Numbered from the stretch's first letter, positions 1 to 14,253 are shown. The stretch: DNA of 60,000 bases from Bugula neritina (GCA_964035545.1 OZ037767.1:25593628-25653627); one strand, 5' to 3'. Numbers and translations are program-made. Notes: generated by a model from the sequence alone, not told the origin.

Positions 1-2019
1 AAGCTGAGAAGTTAGTACATGCATGAGTTACCTGATGATTTGTGTTGTGATTTAATCTCGTTTTTTAATATAGTTTCTACATGTTTGTCTTTTTAAAAAG
101 ACAAAGTCATAACTAAAACTAATATAAAATACATTACATAAAATCAATGGTATTCTATTTAGTGCAATGCAGTTTGCAGAAATATTCCATCACACAAAGT
201 CTTTGACTTGGTAAACATTAAGAATTGAGTAGGTTTGTACTTTGCTAACATCTTTCACAGTTTCAGAATTTTATTTGTGTCAGGAAATGACTTGCCATTC
301 TACAGAATGTTGCTGACTGAACTGAAATTAAGTGACAATCTTCAGCGTACAGCTTATATAAATTAATGTTTGAAAAGTTCTTATAAGTTTTCAAAAGATA
401 TAAAAACATAATGTACATCATCATAATAGGCTTTCTCAAAGACCTATGATTTTGCTGTTTTAAAAGGACGGAATAACAGTTGAACTAAATGTGTTATACA
501 AAGTTTTATTGGCTAGTTTAAAAGCAACTGAAATAAGCAAGTTTGCAAGACGTTTGATAAAAAACTGTAGAGTTTAAAGCATAAACGGATATTGTATTTC
601 AGGAGTGAATAACTTCTTATGCGATTAATAATATCTCAAGGCTAAAGCTGAATGAAGCGCTCTTAGGTAGACTTACTCCTGTAATGAGATAGATTTACTC
701 TAATTTAGTTGCATATATCTGTTGTGTAATACTATAATATGCTATACCATACGCAAGTAAATGGAATTGTGTTGTGTTGTAATGTATACTGTGTGTTATA
801 TTTTATTAACTGTACTATATATTATAGGCTGAAATTTGGCACTAGGTGAAGGTCAAAAATATTAGTAAAATATTTGCATATGTTAAAATAACTATAATTA
901 CCATAGGGAAAGGTTATATATTTATATTATAATATAATATAATGATATCCTACGCTGTATACCAAAATTTGAGCAACTGTTTTTAGGTCTAATAAATAGT
1001 ATTTGTTCTTCAACGGAACCACTCTATAACTGATTTGTAATGCATCATTTTATACTTGGAATTTGATATTTCAAATAAAAATAGAATGTAGCAACACGTG
1101 AGCTGTTTGTATAGTAAGCTGTCATTCAAGTTGCCAAGTTTGTATATACTCTGTGAGTTCACTAATTGACGTAATTGTAGCAAAGTTTACATGAAGAAAA
1201 TGTACAGTGTGGAGGCTCAACAGCCCCACCCTTAATTTTATATTAATTTATTGCAGCTGTTCAATTTTTTCAAATAATGTTGTTATGTTACCAATTTTAA
1301 AATAAGAAGCAAGGAATAGATTAATTTTGTTTCAAGAGAGTAAAAAGGGATTACAATAACTACAGCATCTTCAATCATAACATATATCTGCTCAATCAGT
1401 GTGAACTTGCAATTACTTATATTATGCTCAACAAGTAGCTAGCAAAAGTGTTTTACAGCAAATCAAAACAATGATCTTTAGACCTAAGGATGTTCAACCA
1501 ATCAGAGAGCAGTATCAAAGTGTGACTTATTCGCAACAATAGCCAATGATGTATGGCTTACATGTGAATACCTGTTCAGTTGTAGAGATTAAAGGAAAAC
1601 CCAGATACGCTGAGCAACTTGTCACAGTAAGACTTTAGCAACGCTTAAGGACATTCAGAGTTGAGAGACTATAACGGGATATCACAATCTTCATCTAGCA
1701 TATTTTCATCAATTAATATTTCTATTAAGACCGGCAAAACAATAGCTCTTTGCCTGCTGTTTACATCTTGACTGTAACTGATAGAAAATTGAAAACAACT
1801 GTAGCATTATTTACTTTTAGAAAGTAGTTTTATTGTTGATCTCTTGTGGAAGAGATTACTGGCATGTGCGTCTGATTATAAAGAGGAAATAGAGGAATAG
1901 AAGCAGTTATTGTCTGTATAAATTATTCATAGCAGAATAAATAATATATTTATATGCCTTACAAACTCAGAGTAAATATGCTATACTCATCAAAGAGGAA
2001 AGACTTATTGACATTTAAC
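1..2019. other. 5' flank of the Wnt4-like gene
   Basis: No coding exon is visible on either strand. The DNA is AT-rich and non-repetitive. It presumably holds the promoter and 5' UTR of the downstream Wnt gene, but no boundary can be read from sequence alone. Confidence 0.5.
1877..1883 (+). promoter_or_regulatory. possible TATA box
   Basis: TATAAAG lies about 140 bp upstream of the Wnt start codon; a second TATAAA-like string starts near 1917. AT-rich DNA gives many chance matches, so this is only a candidate. Confidence 0.18.
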
Positions 2020-2093
2020 ATGGCAGCTGTACAGCTTTGGATTACTTATGCAATACTTCTATGTACACCCACAGTGCAATCTCTAAAATGGCT
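2020..2093 (+). CDS. Wnt4: Wnt4 exon 1: start and signal peptide
   Basis: ATG in context aacATGG begins [20 protein letters not shown], a short n-region and hydrophobic core ending near a small-residue cleavage site. It then reads SLKWL and stops at a strong donor, GCT|GTAAGT. It leaves two bases (CT) that exon 2 completes as Leu. The exon is only 74 nt and lies 3.5 kb from exon 2. Confidence 0.88.
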
Positions 2094-5000
2094 GTAAGTA
2101 TAACATACCGTGTTCAACTATTCTTGAGCATTTATTCTCTTATTCTCCTTGATTTCTGTTATTCTCATATCTGACTAAAACTGCTCTGTTTTTTGCATCT
2201 ACACGATCTTTTGGTGAAATATTTGTAGCTCATCATCTAATTAATATTTTGGCAACTCAAAAGAAGACTTAAAAAATAATCTCTACAACATTAAGTTTTT
2301 TTATGAAATATGCATGTAATTGCAGTAAATACCTTAATGGCACTTTGCTAAGAATTATTATGATAAATTATAGTTATTTGGAAGGTCGTAGAACTGTAAT
2401 ATTAATAATGATAGTATATCCAGATTTGTGTTTTCGGTATATTGCACATTTTTCATAATTCTGTCTCTTGATCTTTGATCATAAACTAAATTACTATATT
2501 TACCATCACAATTAACCGATTTTATCAATTTATCGTATTAATATTTCAAATTATACATTTATATGGAAATACCTGCCCATGTACCATCACTAGAAGGAAT
2601 CTAAAGATTTTACCTCCAGATTTTATTCCATTGCAAATATAACCAGTGAGCAACATTACAGACTAGTAGTGTGTTAAGCCAGTTGCTAGTGAATTCTTTG
2701 TCAGTCTATTTTACTGGTGAGTTGAAGATTTCAGCAGCCATGTTTTTTACCATTATTTTCTGTCAGTTTGAGTTTGTCAAAATTATTTCCAATGCAATTT
2801 AGTAACTTTCAACTTAAAGATTAAAATAATATTCAACATCCACTAAATCTATAGCGGTGTAGGGGTGTGTATTGTTGGGACTTTTTAGTTTAACTAATTT
2901 ACTTTAAAACAGACATTTGTTTAAACCAAAAATATTTGTAAGAACTGAAGCAGTATCTAAATAACTGAAAATGCATTCCTTTCTTACGAAAAGTTGTCTT
3001 AACCTTAGTTCAAAGCTAAAAAAGCAATAATTGGCCATGAAAAAGTTATTGGAGTAGTTTTTGCAACTTCTTTAATGTTATTTTGATTTTTTTACTTATA
3101 GCTAAATAAGTATAGGTTAGAAATATCTTTCTTTAATTTCAAGTATAGTTAAAATCAGTTGAAAAATTTCAAATAAACTTTGCAGCAATGCAGTAATGGT
3201 GCAAATATCTGTAGTAGTTATAAAATGTATAAATAGATAACATTCTTGTCATTTCGTAGCAGCAGATAAATACATGCAAAGAGACCAAGTGTTGTAAACA
3301 TAGAACAGTTAGTGTATTATATCCACACTTCTCATCATCCAACACTCTGTAGGTTTTCAAATATCAGCAAAAGTTTGTAGCATCTTATTGATAAATTAGC
3401 ACTATACAATTGGAATAGCATTGGTGTATCCTTTTATAAGAAATAATATAAATAATATGCGGCTATTGGGCCTTTTGTCGGTAGCTCAAATTTTTTAGCT
3501 AGGTGCAAAGTTTACATAAATTGGAAATTATAACTGCAGTAGTTTGAATAGTACAGTGGAAAGCAGGAAAGTCAATGTCATTACTCAGTTTGCACTTCTG
3601 CTTGTCGTAAAGTTTTAAATCACTTGAGAATGTTGGTTGGCACAATTCCAGAAATTTCTCTAAAGAAAAGCTTTCTGCAAAATGAAATAATTAATATATC
3701 CATGTTTTCATTCATGCTTAAACAATTGAAGTACATTTATGTGCAGCTTATGAGGTTGAATAATAGAAAATAGAAAGATAAAATAAACTAGTCATGGTTG
3801 TTATTGCAACTATTTAATTTTCAAGCATATTATTGCCAAAGAGTAGGTAGTGTTGGAAAATTCTTGCCTAGTGATTATGACTTTCAGGGGTAAACATTAG
3901 AATATTTAGTGATGCAAGTTGCAATATGTTTGAAATCCCTCCCCAAGTATGCTAGAGTGTGTTCCCCTTTGATGTTCAACAACTGGATTGTGTCATGAGA
4001 GGTAGAGGTTTTAATTAAGTGTCTCTATACCTCTTCTAATTGCCTTCTCATTTGAATTTGTGGTTAAATTAAGCAAACACAGTGAATAGGCTCGTAGTTG
4101 ATGAATCATTAATAGAGACTGTGATTAATACAGCAGCATAGAAGGAATCCTTTTAGAGATGCTGAAAGTTCTCTAACACCAAATGGTGTCATGTTCACAT
4201 TAATAATCTTTTTAAAAAACTTTATTTTAGTTCACCACAAACTTCCAGGCCTGAGTCTTGTGAGATCAACTGTATTCAATCCGTAATTAGGCCTTCAGCT
4301 ATTGAACTGAACTTCTTTTCCCCCAATGATGGTGTCTCATGACTTTAAATTGTCAACAAAATGCAAACCATGCCTCCATAGCAGTGTTTATCTAGTTGAA
4401 AAATGATTGTGTCTGTGTATTATTGGTAAAATTCTAAGTTTGTAGTTCAGTTCAAATTTATCCTACAGATTTGCATACTATAGTTATGCCAGGGTCTCTT
4501 GGCTAGTGCATCGCTGTTGTTATTTAATTAAATTAAAGTGATTCAAAAGTAGAAACTTTCCAATCTCTGGGGTTTACCCAGCAGACAGCATCTTCCTGGC
4601 CTCAGGCAGCATCAGTTGCTGACTCAAATGACCTCTTTGTCTCACCTCAACACTGTTTTATATGATAACACTAAAAGGTATTGTAGAGGTAATGCGAACA
4701 GGTCACTAATACCTACAATGCTAGTTATTTAGTGTTAATAGCGTAAAAGTCCCTTTGATCTTGCTAAAAGAAAACATCAGTGTTTGCTTACACAAAACAG
4801 TAGAAAGAATTAGTGTTAGATCAGCTGTGATTTGTCAGTTTTCATCTTTGATTCACACAATAATGACAAACTATACACAAAGAGAACTAAAATAATATGG
4901 TATATATATATATATATTTTATAAATAATTTTCTATTTTTCAATAAAGGTTATGTATTTCATCATCTTTTTGAGCTTTTTATAAACATTATTTGTACCTG

Positions 5001-8000
5001 TGATTAATCAATAAGAAATTTCGTAGCTATAAATTAGGGAATGCCTCTCATTTCGGGTAAATTAACGCTCAGTAATTTAAAATAGGTAGGCCTATACATA
5101 GATTTTACTTCCACCTAGCAATCCATTTTATACTGCAAAGTATCACCATAACACATGTTATTTCTAATTAAATTTTGAAGCCATGCCTGATTAATCATTT
5201 ATTTGGTGTACTGTACAGGTAAAAACATATCATTATTCAAAATAACTTTTGATGCGTCATCAGATTTTCACTTAATTTGCTCCAAAAGCTAATCTAAAAA
5301 TTTCAATCCTTTTAAATTCATAAACTCATGTCTGTATTAGCATAATTTTGATTAATAGTCATGTATTGCCATCAGATAGCCAAAACTAATTTAGGATAAA
5401 ATATTTAATCAAATTGCAAAATTTATTGATCGGTAAGTATTTTCTAAAGTATCCTCTAGAGAAGATTCCGCCCACAGAGACTGGAGTACTCTGGGTGCTT
5501 CTACTTCCCACAGAGACGTAACATGTGGTCTTACAACTTCATAGTTTGAAGCCATTTCATTAAATGCACTCAACTTTAATCATTTGAATGAAATGAAAAG
5601 ATGTCAGCTAATTCAATCATTTATTCACTTTTCTACAGGTCCTTGGCAAGTATACCGTCCAGTTTATCCGAGTCCCAAATGGAGGGCATAGAAGATCTGT
5701 GCTCCAGACTGACCGGTCTCGAGAGAAGACAGAAGAAAGTATGTCGGCAGCATATTTCAATGATGTCTGGAGTGATGAATGGAGCTAACATGTCTATAAT
5801 TGAGTGCCAAAACCAGTTTAAAGACAGACGATGGAACTGCTCAATGGTGGACGAACATACCATATTTGGCGACATTGTAAATAAAGGTAGCCTAATATTC
5901 TTAAACTGAATCAAATAGGGGTAGCTTATTGACTCCTTTAATAGACTTGCTGCTTCAAGCTATATAGTCTAAAGCTAAACTGTTTAATTTCATTTTATAT
6001 TAATAAGTTTTTCTTTCCTGATTCTAAAAAAAGCCCATTGATTAAGCTGTCGGCTCATGCTAACGGATATTCTTGATGAAAAAGGAAATTAGTTGGAAAG
6101 ATAAAGAAGAGTAATGATTATACTCAACATTGTATACCTGCAATAAATCTAAACTGTAGAAATTTAAGAGCTATTAATAACATACACTGTCTTTTTCATG
6201 GGGAAGTATTGCACCATTTAGAGGTGAAAGTGATAAGGTATACTGCTTCGAACCACAAGTTGGTGAAAACTCAAATCTTGATGGAAAGTTTTCTGTCTTA
6301 TAGTAAATTATTATTCTTTCTACAATTTTATAAAAAGCTACAACAAAAATTAAAATTACAAAATCGTGCAATATTTTTGTATAACCAAACGATTTTATTC
6401 TTTAAGGATACTATTTTAAGTGCATGGTGATCACTTTGCTAAAGTTAAATAAACCTAACTATTCCAGTACAACAATAATTACTTGGCGTACATTTATAAC
6501 ATAACAATATTCTTTCTTTAAAAGTATATTGTATCATATTTTTATAGCTATCATTCTTATACTTATTATGTAAAAGTTAAGAATTATCAATAGACCTTAT
6601 AATTATATAAAACAACTATATTATATAAAATACTCTACTACGATAACAGGCTAGCCCACACACCAAGTATACTATGTTCATGCAGCTTGCATATTCAATA
6701 TAATTATACTGGTCAACTAGTGCACTTTACGGTCATTGTTTTACAGAATTTCCTTTCAACAAATTTACTACGAAACAACTTTATACTAATTTTATGTAGA
6801 AAATTATAATTTTAGTGCACAAATGTTATATAATAATTATTGATGCTTTAATTAGTACCAGCAAGGATGATTAAATCCTAGTTTTTCAATCATCATGCAT
6901 TGAAATGAATTGCAGTTATGTTTAGTGCATTAAAAGTGCATTCTGGTCTTTCAGCTGCAGTTGTAGAAAGTTAGAAACAGATATAAATTGTCACAATATC
7001 TTAATATATATGTTCTAAAATACCTGTTCTTTTAAGAATATGGTAGCCATTGACTTAGTCCTCACTTCTGATGATTATCACTAATTCAACCAACCAACCA
7101 ACCAACCGTCATATCTTTATAGCTACATCCAAATTAAAAACATTTAATATTCCGCTAGCTATAATAGTATGTTTGCAAAAAGCTGATTTTAGAAAGTTAG
7201 ATATTGGTGAGAATTTTAAATAAGGAAAATAGTTTGATTAAACACAAAACTAAAATTTTGTGTTGTTTCTGTAATAGAAAAATGTTTATTCATTGCTGCA
7301 CTAATTTCAATTTATTTAGTAGAAATTATCAGCAACCACATTAGCATTGCAGGTTAAATCAGTTCACAGTGGCCATAGAATGCACCATGCTTTATTACTG
7401 TTTCAGAATAATTAGTATTGAAATTAGAGTAAAATAATTATAGTATATCTTAAGTTAGTAAGAAATACTATTACTTCATTTGCAGGGACTCGAGAGGCAG
7501 CGTATATTCATGCTATAACGGCGGCAGGAGTAAGTTTTGCTGTGACTAAGGGGTGTAGCAGGGGAGAGCTGAGTGGTTGTGGGTGTGACGTATCTAAAGT
7601 CGGGGAAATGAACGGTTTCACGTGGGCAGGCTGCTCTGACAATGCTTTGTACGGTACTGCCTTCAGTAAGAAGTTCACAGATGCCAGGGAGAGAGTAAAA
7701 AATACAAATGGCCGCTCTCTGATGAACTTGCACAACAACCAGGCAGGCAGGGAGGTTAGTAGGTAATTTTATTATAATGCTAAGGTTACTTGGCAATTAC
7801 AGACATTATTTTGGTATAGGCTGGCCATTAACTGCTCTACTTTGTTACACATCAAGCGGCTCACCATTGCTAAGTCTTACTTATCTCCCACCGTATGCTA
7901 ATTTTATGGGAAATTGAATTTTGTGTTTTGGACAGCTTCAGGGCTTTGCATTGCAAATATTAAAAGTTAACCTTTCTATATTAAAACGTTACCAATTAGA

Positions 8001-9547
8001 CTTTAGAGTAAAGTAACATGTTTCAAAGTTATGTTCATTACTTGAGTTCTTTTTCTCAGCAGCCTAATATAATTATAATTATAGTATTTTATATATTGAT
8101 CTAGAAATGTGATGTAAGAACTGATAGAAATGTGTTTGATTTCAACATACGTCCATGTTGTGTTTGTCATTGTCATAATATTGGAGATCAAAAGACATCA
8201 GTTGAGTTGTATGTAAGCAGCTAAAGTGTAATAGTACTGTGCAGCAGCTATGAAAGACACCTGTATATAAATACTTTAGTTACTCAGTCAGTTTCTAAGC
8301 CAATCAAGCTTTGGCTTCCAATATTGAAATGTTGTGATTGGCTTAGCAGCCATGGCTTCCAAAATGATTTTATCACGTGGAAAAATAGTGATTGAGATTA
8401 GTGAATGATCATGATTCACACCCGGCAGTAAATGCTCCCATAAATGTTTTCAAAACAAGATAAACATAAAAATGTGAAATCATGCTTATGGCTAAAAATG
8501 GTTTTGAAGACATTCATACGTATGTACTCTTTTAGGCATAATATGTGGAAATATGTTAATGCTGAAGTAGTGGATGTCAGAATTCTTTGTCTATGGCAGG
8601 TTGTCCTCAAGAATATGAAGACCGAGTGCAAATGTCACGGGGTTTCAGGATCCTGTGAAGTCAAAACCTGCTGGCGATCGCTCCCGGCATTCAAGCAAGT
8701 TGGTCAAATTCTAAAGCAATCATTCGACGGAGCAACAGAAGTTAAGTCTAAGAAAAAGTCACAGGTTGGGAGGATGCAACTAATCCCCTCCAGCAGGTTA
8801 GATCACTCGAACTATTTCAAGTGCAATTATGACACTATTGCTTTTATTATACTAAACTTATGTTTTGTGGTATTGCATTTGGATTGAACATGTTACATCC
8901 ACCATGAGTGTTAAATGTTAGGAATCTTCTAGAACAGCCAAACCTGTAAAACAACCTTCTACTGAGCCGACGCTGCCATTTAGTTGTATTATAAACAGAT
9001 ATAATAGGAAGTCTATTTTAATTTTTTTTTAACTTCATTTTATCTTCAGCTATAAATATTTATACATTCATAAGCTGTGCACAGTCAGCACTACTTCTAA
9101 GTAAAACTTAAAATTAACGGTGTATTAAAAGTGCATTGACATAAAAAGTGAACTTTTTGCAAACATTAATTAAATGATAGCATCATACATTATTATATGT
9201 CTTGCTATTAAAGTTTGTACTTTTTGGATGTTGCGGTGAAACTAAATATGAATATTTCTCTTAATTACAGAAAGTTGAAGCCTTTCGAAGTCGATGATTT
9301 GGTATATTTGAAAGACAGTCCAGATTTCTGCGAAAAAAACAGCACCCTAGGGTCCTTAGGAACCCACGGCCGAGAATGCAATAAAACCAGCAAAAATATT
9401 GATGGGTGTGACCTAATGTGCTGTGGCCGAGGCTACAGGACAATAATAGAACATGTAACAGACAGATGTAACTGCAAATTCTATTGGTGTTGCTTTGTCA
9501 AGTGCGAAGAGTGTATAAAACGAGTAGTTAGAAATATTTGTTTGTGA
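2020..9547 (+). CDS. Wnt4: Wnt4-like secreted signalling protein (five exons joined)
   Basis: Joining 2020..2093, 5639..5886, 7486..7754, 8600..8796 and 9271..9547 gives one 1,065-nt frame (354 residues plus stop), the usual Wnt length. Residues 1 to about 21 form a signal peptide. The mature part carries 24 Cys, the full Wnt set. The RRWNCS motif is present, as are [10 protein letters not shown], whose first Ser (about S213) is the position acylated by Porcupine, and the C-terminal [10 protein letters not shown] block. NMS, NCS, NST and NKTS are possible N-glycosylation sites. Assignment to Wnt4 rests on the KWLSLA start, [18 protein letters not shown], the spacing in [13 protein letters not shown] and [13 protein letters not shown]. 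As a family member it should bind Frizzled through the lipid finger and the C-terminal cysteine finger. The paralogue assignment would need a tree; the Wnt identity is certain. Confidence 0.95.
2094..5638 (+). other. Wnt4 intron 1
   Basis: AT-rich intron of 3.5 kb with GT and AG ends. It holds a TA dinucleotide run at about 4901..4917. I see no other gene or mobile element in it. Confidence 0.7.
5639..5886 (+). CDS. Wnt4: Wnt4 exon 2
   Basis: The acceptor ttctacag follows a pyrimidine-rich stretch; the donor is AAAG|GTAGCC. It encodes the N-terminal helical part with [15 protein letters not shown], a possible N-glycosylation site NMS, and the Wnt motif FKDRRWNCS. It enters in phase 2 and leaves one G. 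Confidence 0.95.
5887..7485 (+). other. Wnt4 intron 2
   Basis: Intron of 1.6 kb. It contains a perfect CAAC/AACC microsatellite at 7087..7107 and otherwise unremarkable AT-rich DNA. Confidence 0.7.
7486..7754 (+). CDS. Wnt4: Wnt4 exon 3
   Basis: Begins [20 protein letters not shown] after a tttgcag acceptor. It continues through SGCGCD and FTWAGCSDN to [12 protein letters not shown] at donor GAG|GTTAGT. These are the most conserved Wnt blocks. It leaves phase 0. Confidence 0.97.
7755..8599 (+). other. Wnt4 intron 3
   Basis: Intron of 845 bp with no repeat or gene that I recognise. The reading frame of exon 4 happens to stay open back to about 8444, but nothing Wnt-like is encoded before the acceptor at 8599. 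Confidence 0.7.
8600..8796 (+). CDS. Wnt4: Wnt4 exon 4 with the lipid-acceptor motif
   Basis: The acceptor tatggcag is followed by [20 protein letters not shown], the hairpin that carries the acylated Ser. [10 protein letters not shown] and FDGATEV follow. The donor AGCAG|GTTAGA leaves two bases. Confidence 0.96.
8797..9270 (+). other. Wnt4 intron 4
   Basis: Intron of 474 bp, AT-rich, with a T-run near 9021 and no other feature. Confidence 0.7.
9271..9547 (+). CDS. Wnt4: Wnt4 exon 5: C-terminal cysteine-rich domain
   Basis: After acceptor taattacag it encodes [38 protein letters not shown] and the terminal [10 protein letters not shown], ending VVRNICL and TGA at 9545..9547. The last residues match the Wnt pattern of a final Cys one residue before the end. 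Confidence 0.97.
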
Positions 9548-10787
9548 AACCTTCTTCGGTACCAGAATCTGCTCAACTCTATTAATTCTTCAAATACCAA
9601 AGTCACTCGACTGCCAAAGTCATCTCAACCTTCGTAACTTAAGCAACAGAAGTCTACCCAGCTATTGATGGAATTTGTTATACACCAATGCAGTAAACCT
9701 TACAGCTTATACTCAGTCACTCCTTACAGCTAATGGCCTATTTGCTACTGCATGTCTCATTTACATCCGCCCAAGGTTAGGAGGATACATTGGACAACGA
9801 CCACATCAAAGAGCATGAGCTTTATAGAGGTGATCTACAGTTTGACACCAGATAAAGTAGCAACTGCCACTAATTATTAAAGTTGGTGAGCATTATTGTT
9901 CAACTAAGAATCTTTTATGTCATTGTTTACTCACCAGTGTTAGCTCAAGTTCACAGAATGAAAATACGCTCAAAGGGGGATGTTGAGAGGAAGCACCGGC
10001 TATATTCTTGTACAACACAGTGTAGAGCCTCCGCTAATCATGTTAGGAAACATCTTTGAAAACTAGCCTGTCTGCAAATAATTATTTATTATCCTTTGAT
10101 GGTGTCTGAAGACCTTAAGTAACAAATACAGAGAATATTAGTTCTCACATTCTCTCTAATATACACAAATTAACCACTCCACCTAACACTTGAGAAATCA
10201 ACCTTTAATTCTTTGAGCTGTGGAAAATTGGAGTATATAGTGTTTTGTACTCTTTCTATATAAACAAGTATTATTTATTTTCTAGCCATTAGTAGAATAT
10301 GAAAAAGATTCAGTTGCCATAAAATAATTACTCATGAATATTATGTAACTAATTGGAAACCACAAATTTGTCTTGATTAATCAGAGTTGATTGGTTTTTG
10401 TGACAAGAATGAAATATTGTAACATTTTTTTGCTGTTATAATTTTATATATTTAATTTGATAATACGCTTGTACAACTGCATTTGTGACATACAGTTTTC
10501 TTGTATTCTAACAGCTGAAATATCTCTTCTGTAAATATTTGAAATTTGGAAGTTTTTAAAAGCAACCTTCTCATTATAGTAATTATTGTTATTTATTATT
10601 TTTTTACCTTACAGTATATGGTTATATTGCATTAATTCTTTGTTACGTTTATAAAGTTATTGATTCAACTCACAAGCATTCTGTAAAAAATAATATTGTT
10701 TATAAATGAAAGTAAAACTACTAACCAAACAAGACTGCTTGATAATATTCTGTCATACAACTTTTATACATTGGAGTACTTTTGGCC

Positions 10788-10793
10788 AATAAA
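10788..10793 (+). terminator. candidate Wnt4 polyadenylation signal
   Basis: AATAAA 1.24 kb past the Wnt stop codon, with another near 10807. AATAAA is frequent in this AT-rich DNA, so the site actually used is uncertain. Confidence 0.3.
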
Positions 10794-13700
10794 CAAGAAG
10801 CTTCTTTGATGGCAAATAAATTAATTGATATGTTATGTTACTTATAACATGCATTTAAAATAAAATATCAGTCAATATTTTTACTTATGCACAACATAGC
10901 ATAATAACACAATGCTATTTTGGATAAATAAGTATATCTATGTCTTCCATTAACTTCTGAGTCGGCACGTCTTAAGATCAAAAGGTATTAACTTCAGATG
11001 TTGTTTTATTGAGCAAACATTCCATTGTTAATCTAGCTTTGCCGACATTATTATGTATTCCTACAGTTGGCAAGTATATGAGCAAATTAGTAATATAATA
11101 TAATTATTTTATATGACCTACACATGTAAGTTATCAGTGAGGTAAAGACTACTTCATCATGCACATTGTAAGGCTTGCAGGCTGCGGAAAGCTGCAAAAG
11201 CTAAAGAACTAATGGTCTAGCATATAAAGTGTAAGATATTGTAACAGATTAACTATCAGTTGAAAAGATTTAAGTCATAATTGAACCTGTAACATATTAT
11301 TGTAGTTCACAAGCTACTGCAACGTGGCGATCATAATTGTGCTATATTCAAGCAATACTCGTCGTTTATTTATGCTAAAATTTCACTTAATTAATTTATG
11401 ACGAAGCAACTCTGACTTTGCAACAGTTTTCAAATACTCCAAAAAGCTTCAACATAGTGAAAACATTAGACTAAATAACATTTTATGTTTTACCTATAAA
11501 TAAGGTAAGCAGTAGAATATTGCAATGCATAATTAGCTCATGATTTGAATTACTAATCATGTTTTTGCCAACAAAAAATTAGTTAGGTGATTTTTCACAG
11601 ACTGAAGCAGCTGTTGAGAGTTTTATGGGGTAATATTGTAAACACAGTCACAGTGTAGTGTGTACATTAGGGCATGTGAGTGATGGTGGTGGATATTTAT
11701 TGCAGTTGGAGTGCCAACAATAAATTGTATCGGAACTGTTATCATCCTGAAGTGACTAATAGGAGTTAATTGTACCTGTCAAATGCATATATATGTATTG
11801 CCTGAATATCACCTCTGCTAAATACAACCATAAATTTAACAAATAAATATGTAGGTATTTCTCACTGTTTTATGTTTATCACCAGACAGTTTACCAACTT
11901 CAAATAGAAATATGTCATGATAACTCAAAACAATTTTGTAAACACCACAAAGTTTTGATTTAAAAGCTCTTTTCAAGCTATTGCAATATTATTGTGTTAC
12001 TGTTTCAATACCTGCAGTCTATGTCACAGTACTATCAAAACTAGTTCCACATTGTACCAAACTTAAAATCGAATGCTGCCAACGATATGTTGATAATATT
12101 GTTTATAACTCATTATATTGCATTGTAGATGGTTGTAAATGTTTTTCAATACACAAATCTTTACTAACAAAAAGAGCATGCCAAATGCAATCATCTTCAA
12201 CAAGTTAAATAAATGTGACAAACAATGCAATTCACTGCATGTTAAGATAAAGTTTTATTGCCTGGCCATAAAAACTGTCACCAGTCTCTCAGTAGTTGCT
12301 GCTGCCCAGTTACACTTCATGTTACTTGCTTATAGATAAAAAGATCTTAACAAGTCTGTTAAAATTTATAATTTCCCGGACTAACTTCACTATGGGACTA
12401 AAATTTTCTTAGATATAGCTATAATTGCAACTAATTTCATATAAAATATTATTTGGTTTACTTGCACCAGTTATCTTAGTTATAACTACATGTTGTCTGA
12501 TCATATAGTAGGACAACTTCAGATTAGCTTTAATCTTCAAGTTCTTATAGAAGATGCTTTAGCAAATAAATATTCCTTGAGGCAATAATGGTTTAGGTTG
12601 TAACTAAGAAGACAACTCTTAATTTTCGTTTTGATTTTAAACCCAGCTAGCTTGTTGATTATACAGTGTATGTAAATAAAATGGATATAACTCTTGAAAA
12701 TAAGTTAAAGTACTTATTACCAGCCTATATCCAGATATGTTTTGCCTTTTGTTTATGTGAAACTACCCCCAATCTACAAAACCTCGAAGCTTTATTTAAA
12801 AAAATGAAATGCATTAGGTACTTAAAAATTCTGTGGTGACTTATTGCACACTGCTCATTCTTATAAGATGTTTTAGTAACCTGAGAATTCAATATCACTC
12901 AATGAACTACACTTGAAATATCCAAAATCTCTCAAACAATCAGTTCATTCATTCTTGCTACAGTTAAGTTGCATTGACATATAATAAACAAGTACAAAAC
13001 AACTCTAACAAGCAAATCATGGCCTGTATAGATGTGAAGTGAGTGACTTAACTTGAGATTAGGAAGTATGTTTATCCTAGCCAGCTAATTATAAGCTAGT
13101 GTGTTTCATGCAAGAGTCATCTTCTCTCTATCATAAAATAGATCAGAAAGACAACTTAAGAAAAGGAAACACTAAGTTGAACCAATATTATTATTTGGAA
13201 ACACAACAGCTTTAGCAGATTTCAACAGAAGAGCAATAAAAACATGAGCAAGCATAAAGAATTTTTTCCTTTATATTTCATCTAAGTTTTCTGCTACTTC
13301 AATGATGATTTTGACAAGTTACTGCACACCTCCCATTTGCTCTATATTATGACTTTTCTTGACCCCCCAATTATCTGAAACAAGTATCTCATTGTATTTA
13401 CTGTTATATATACACACCATTCACTGCAAAATTACAATTTCTCTAATCTCACAATATAGCGAAAATAAAAAATAGCAAATATGGGAATTACTACGAAAAT
13501 TTGTGTCATGAATATTCATGTATGTATTGCATAGATTGTAAGCATAGCAATGCTGGTCATAACTTAGCCCTCTTCTATTCGGATAAATTTCTTGTGAAGG
13601 CAGTTCGAGCTAATACAATTGTGAAATAATTGATAATTTATCATCTACTTAGATTCCAGTCCCTAAAGTTTTTTTGAAGTTACCATCAAGCAAATTTTTT

Positions 13701-13956
13701 TCAACGATTAAAGGTTGACCTTTCTAGTTGCATTAGAGGCTATATTGAGTAAACAACTTCAATACAAAGCTAACAAGCCAGTTAGTTGTTGCTATGCACA
13801 GCAAATGAATCATTATATGAATCAAATGAGCCTGGAGAGAAAGAAAGTAAAAAATTTATTTGCAGCATACCGTAAAATTATATCATACAATTAAAATAGG
13901 CAATTATATTCATGGGTATTTTAAATCAAATTATTTAGTAAACCATGGCCTTAAAA

Positions 13957-13962
13957 TTTATT
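13957..13962 (-). terminator. candidate polyadenylation signal of the MORC-like gene
   Basis: On the minus strand AATAAA lies 292 bp past the stop codon; a second copy is at 13855..13860. Either would give a 3' UTR of ordinary length. Confidence 0.4.
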
Positions 13963-14253
13963 ATACAGTGGACCACAACCACCTACGAGCTTACATAAAA
14001 TACATATATCCAACTAATATACATGGGAATACTTTCTACAAGCAATGCAAAATAATTTGCAATTCACAAACTCAGTAAAAAATTAATTGTAATGCTTAGC
14101 CTCAGAGAAAAAAACTAAACATATTTAAAAAAAGTGCTGTTGGGGCAACAGCAACACTCGTAAAATGTTTGTAAGGGCAGAGCTGGCTCTTGGAAAATGA
14201 AGTGAGAAGCTGCCATGTGTATATGCCCTTTGCAAGTTCCTTTGTGGAATCAA

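Larger units (their letters stand above)
9548..14253. other. Wnt4 3' UTR and convergent intergenic region
   Basis: The first part is probably the Wnt 3' UTR. The rest separates two convergent genes. The short open frames here (for example near 11981..12339) are AT-rich, overlap each other and resemble no family, so I call none of them. Confidence 0.6.

Noticed and set aside
5633-5914. Minus-strand 93-codon frame over Wnt exon 2
   Set aside because: Antisense shadow of a strongly conserved coding exon.
11981-12339. Overlapping 66- and 75-codon frames
   Set aside because: Cys-rich but without signal peptide, splice sites or similarity; expected by chance in 4.7 kb of intergenic DNA.
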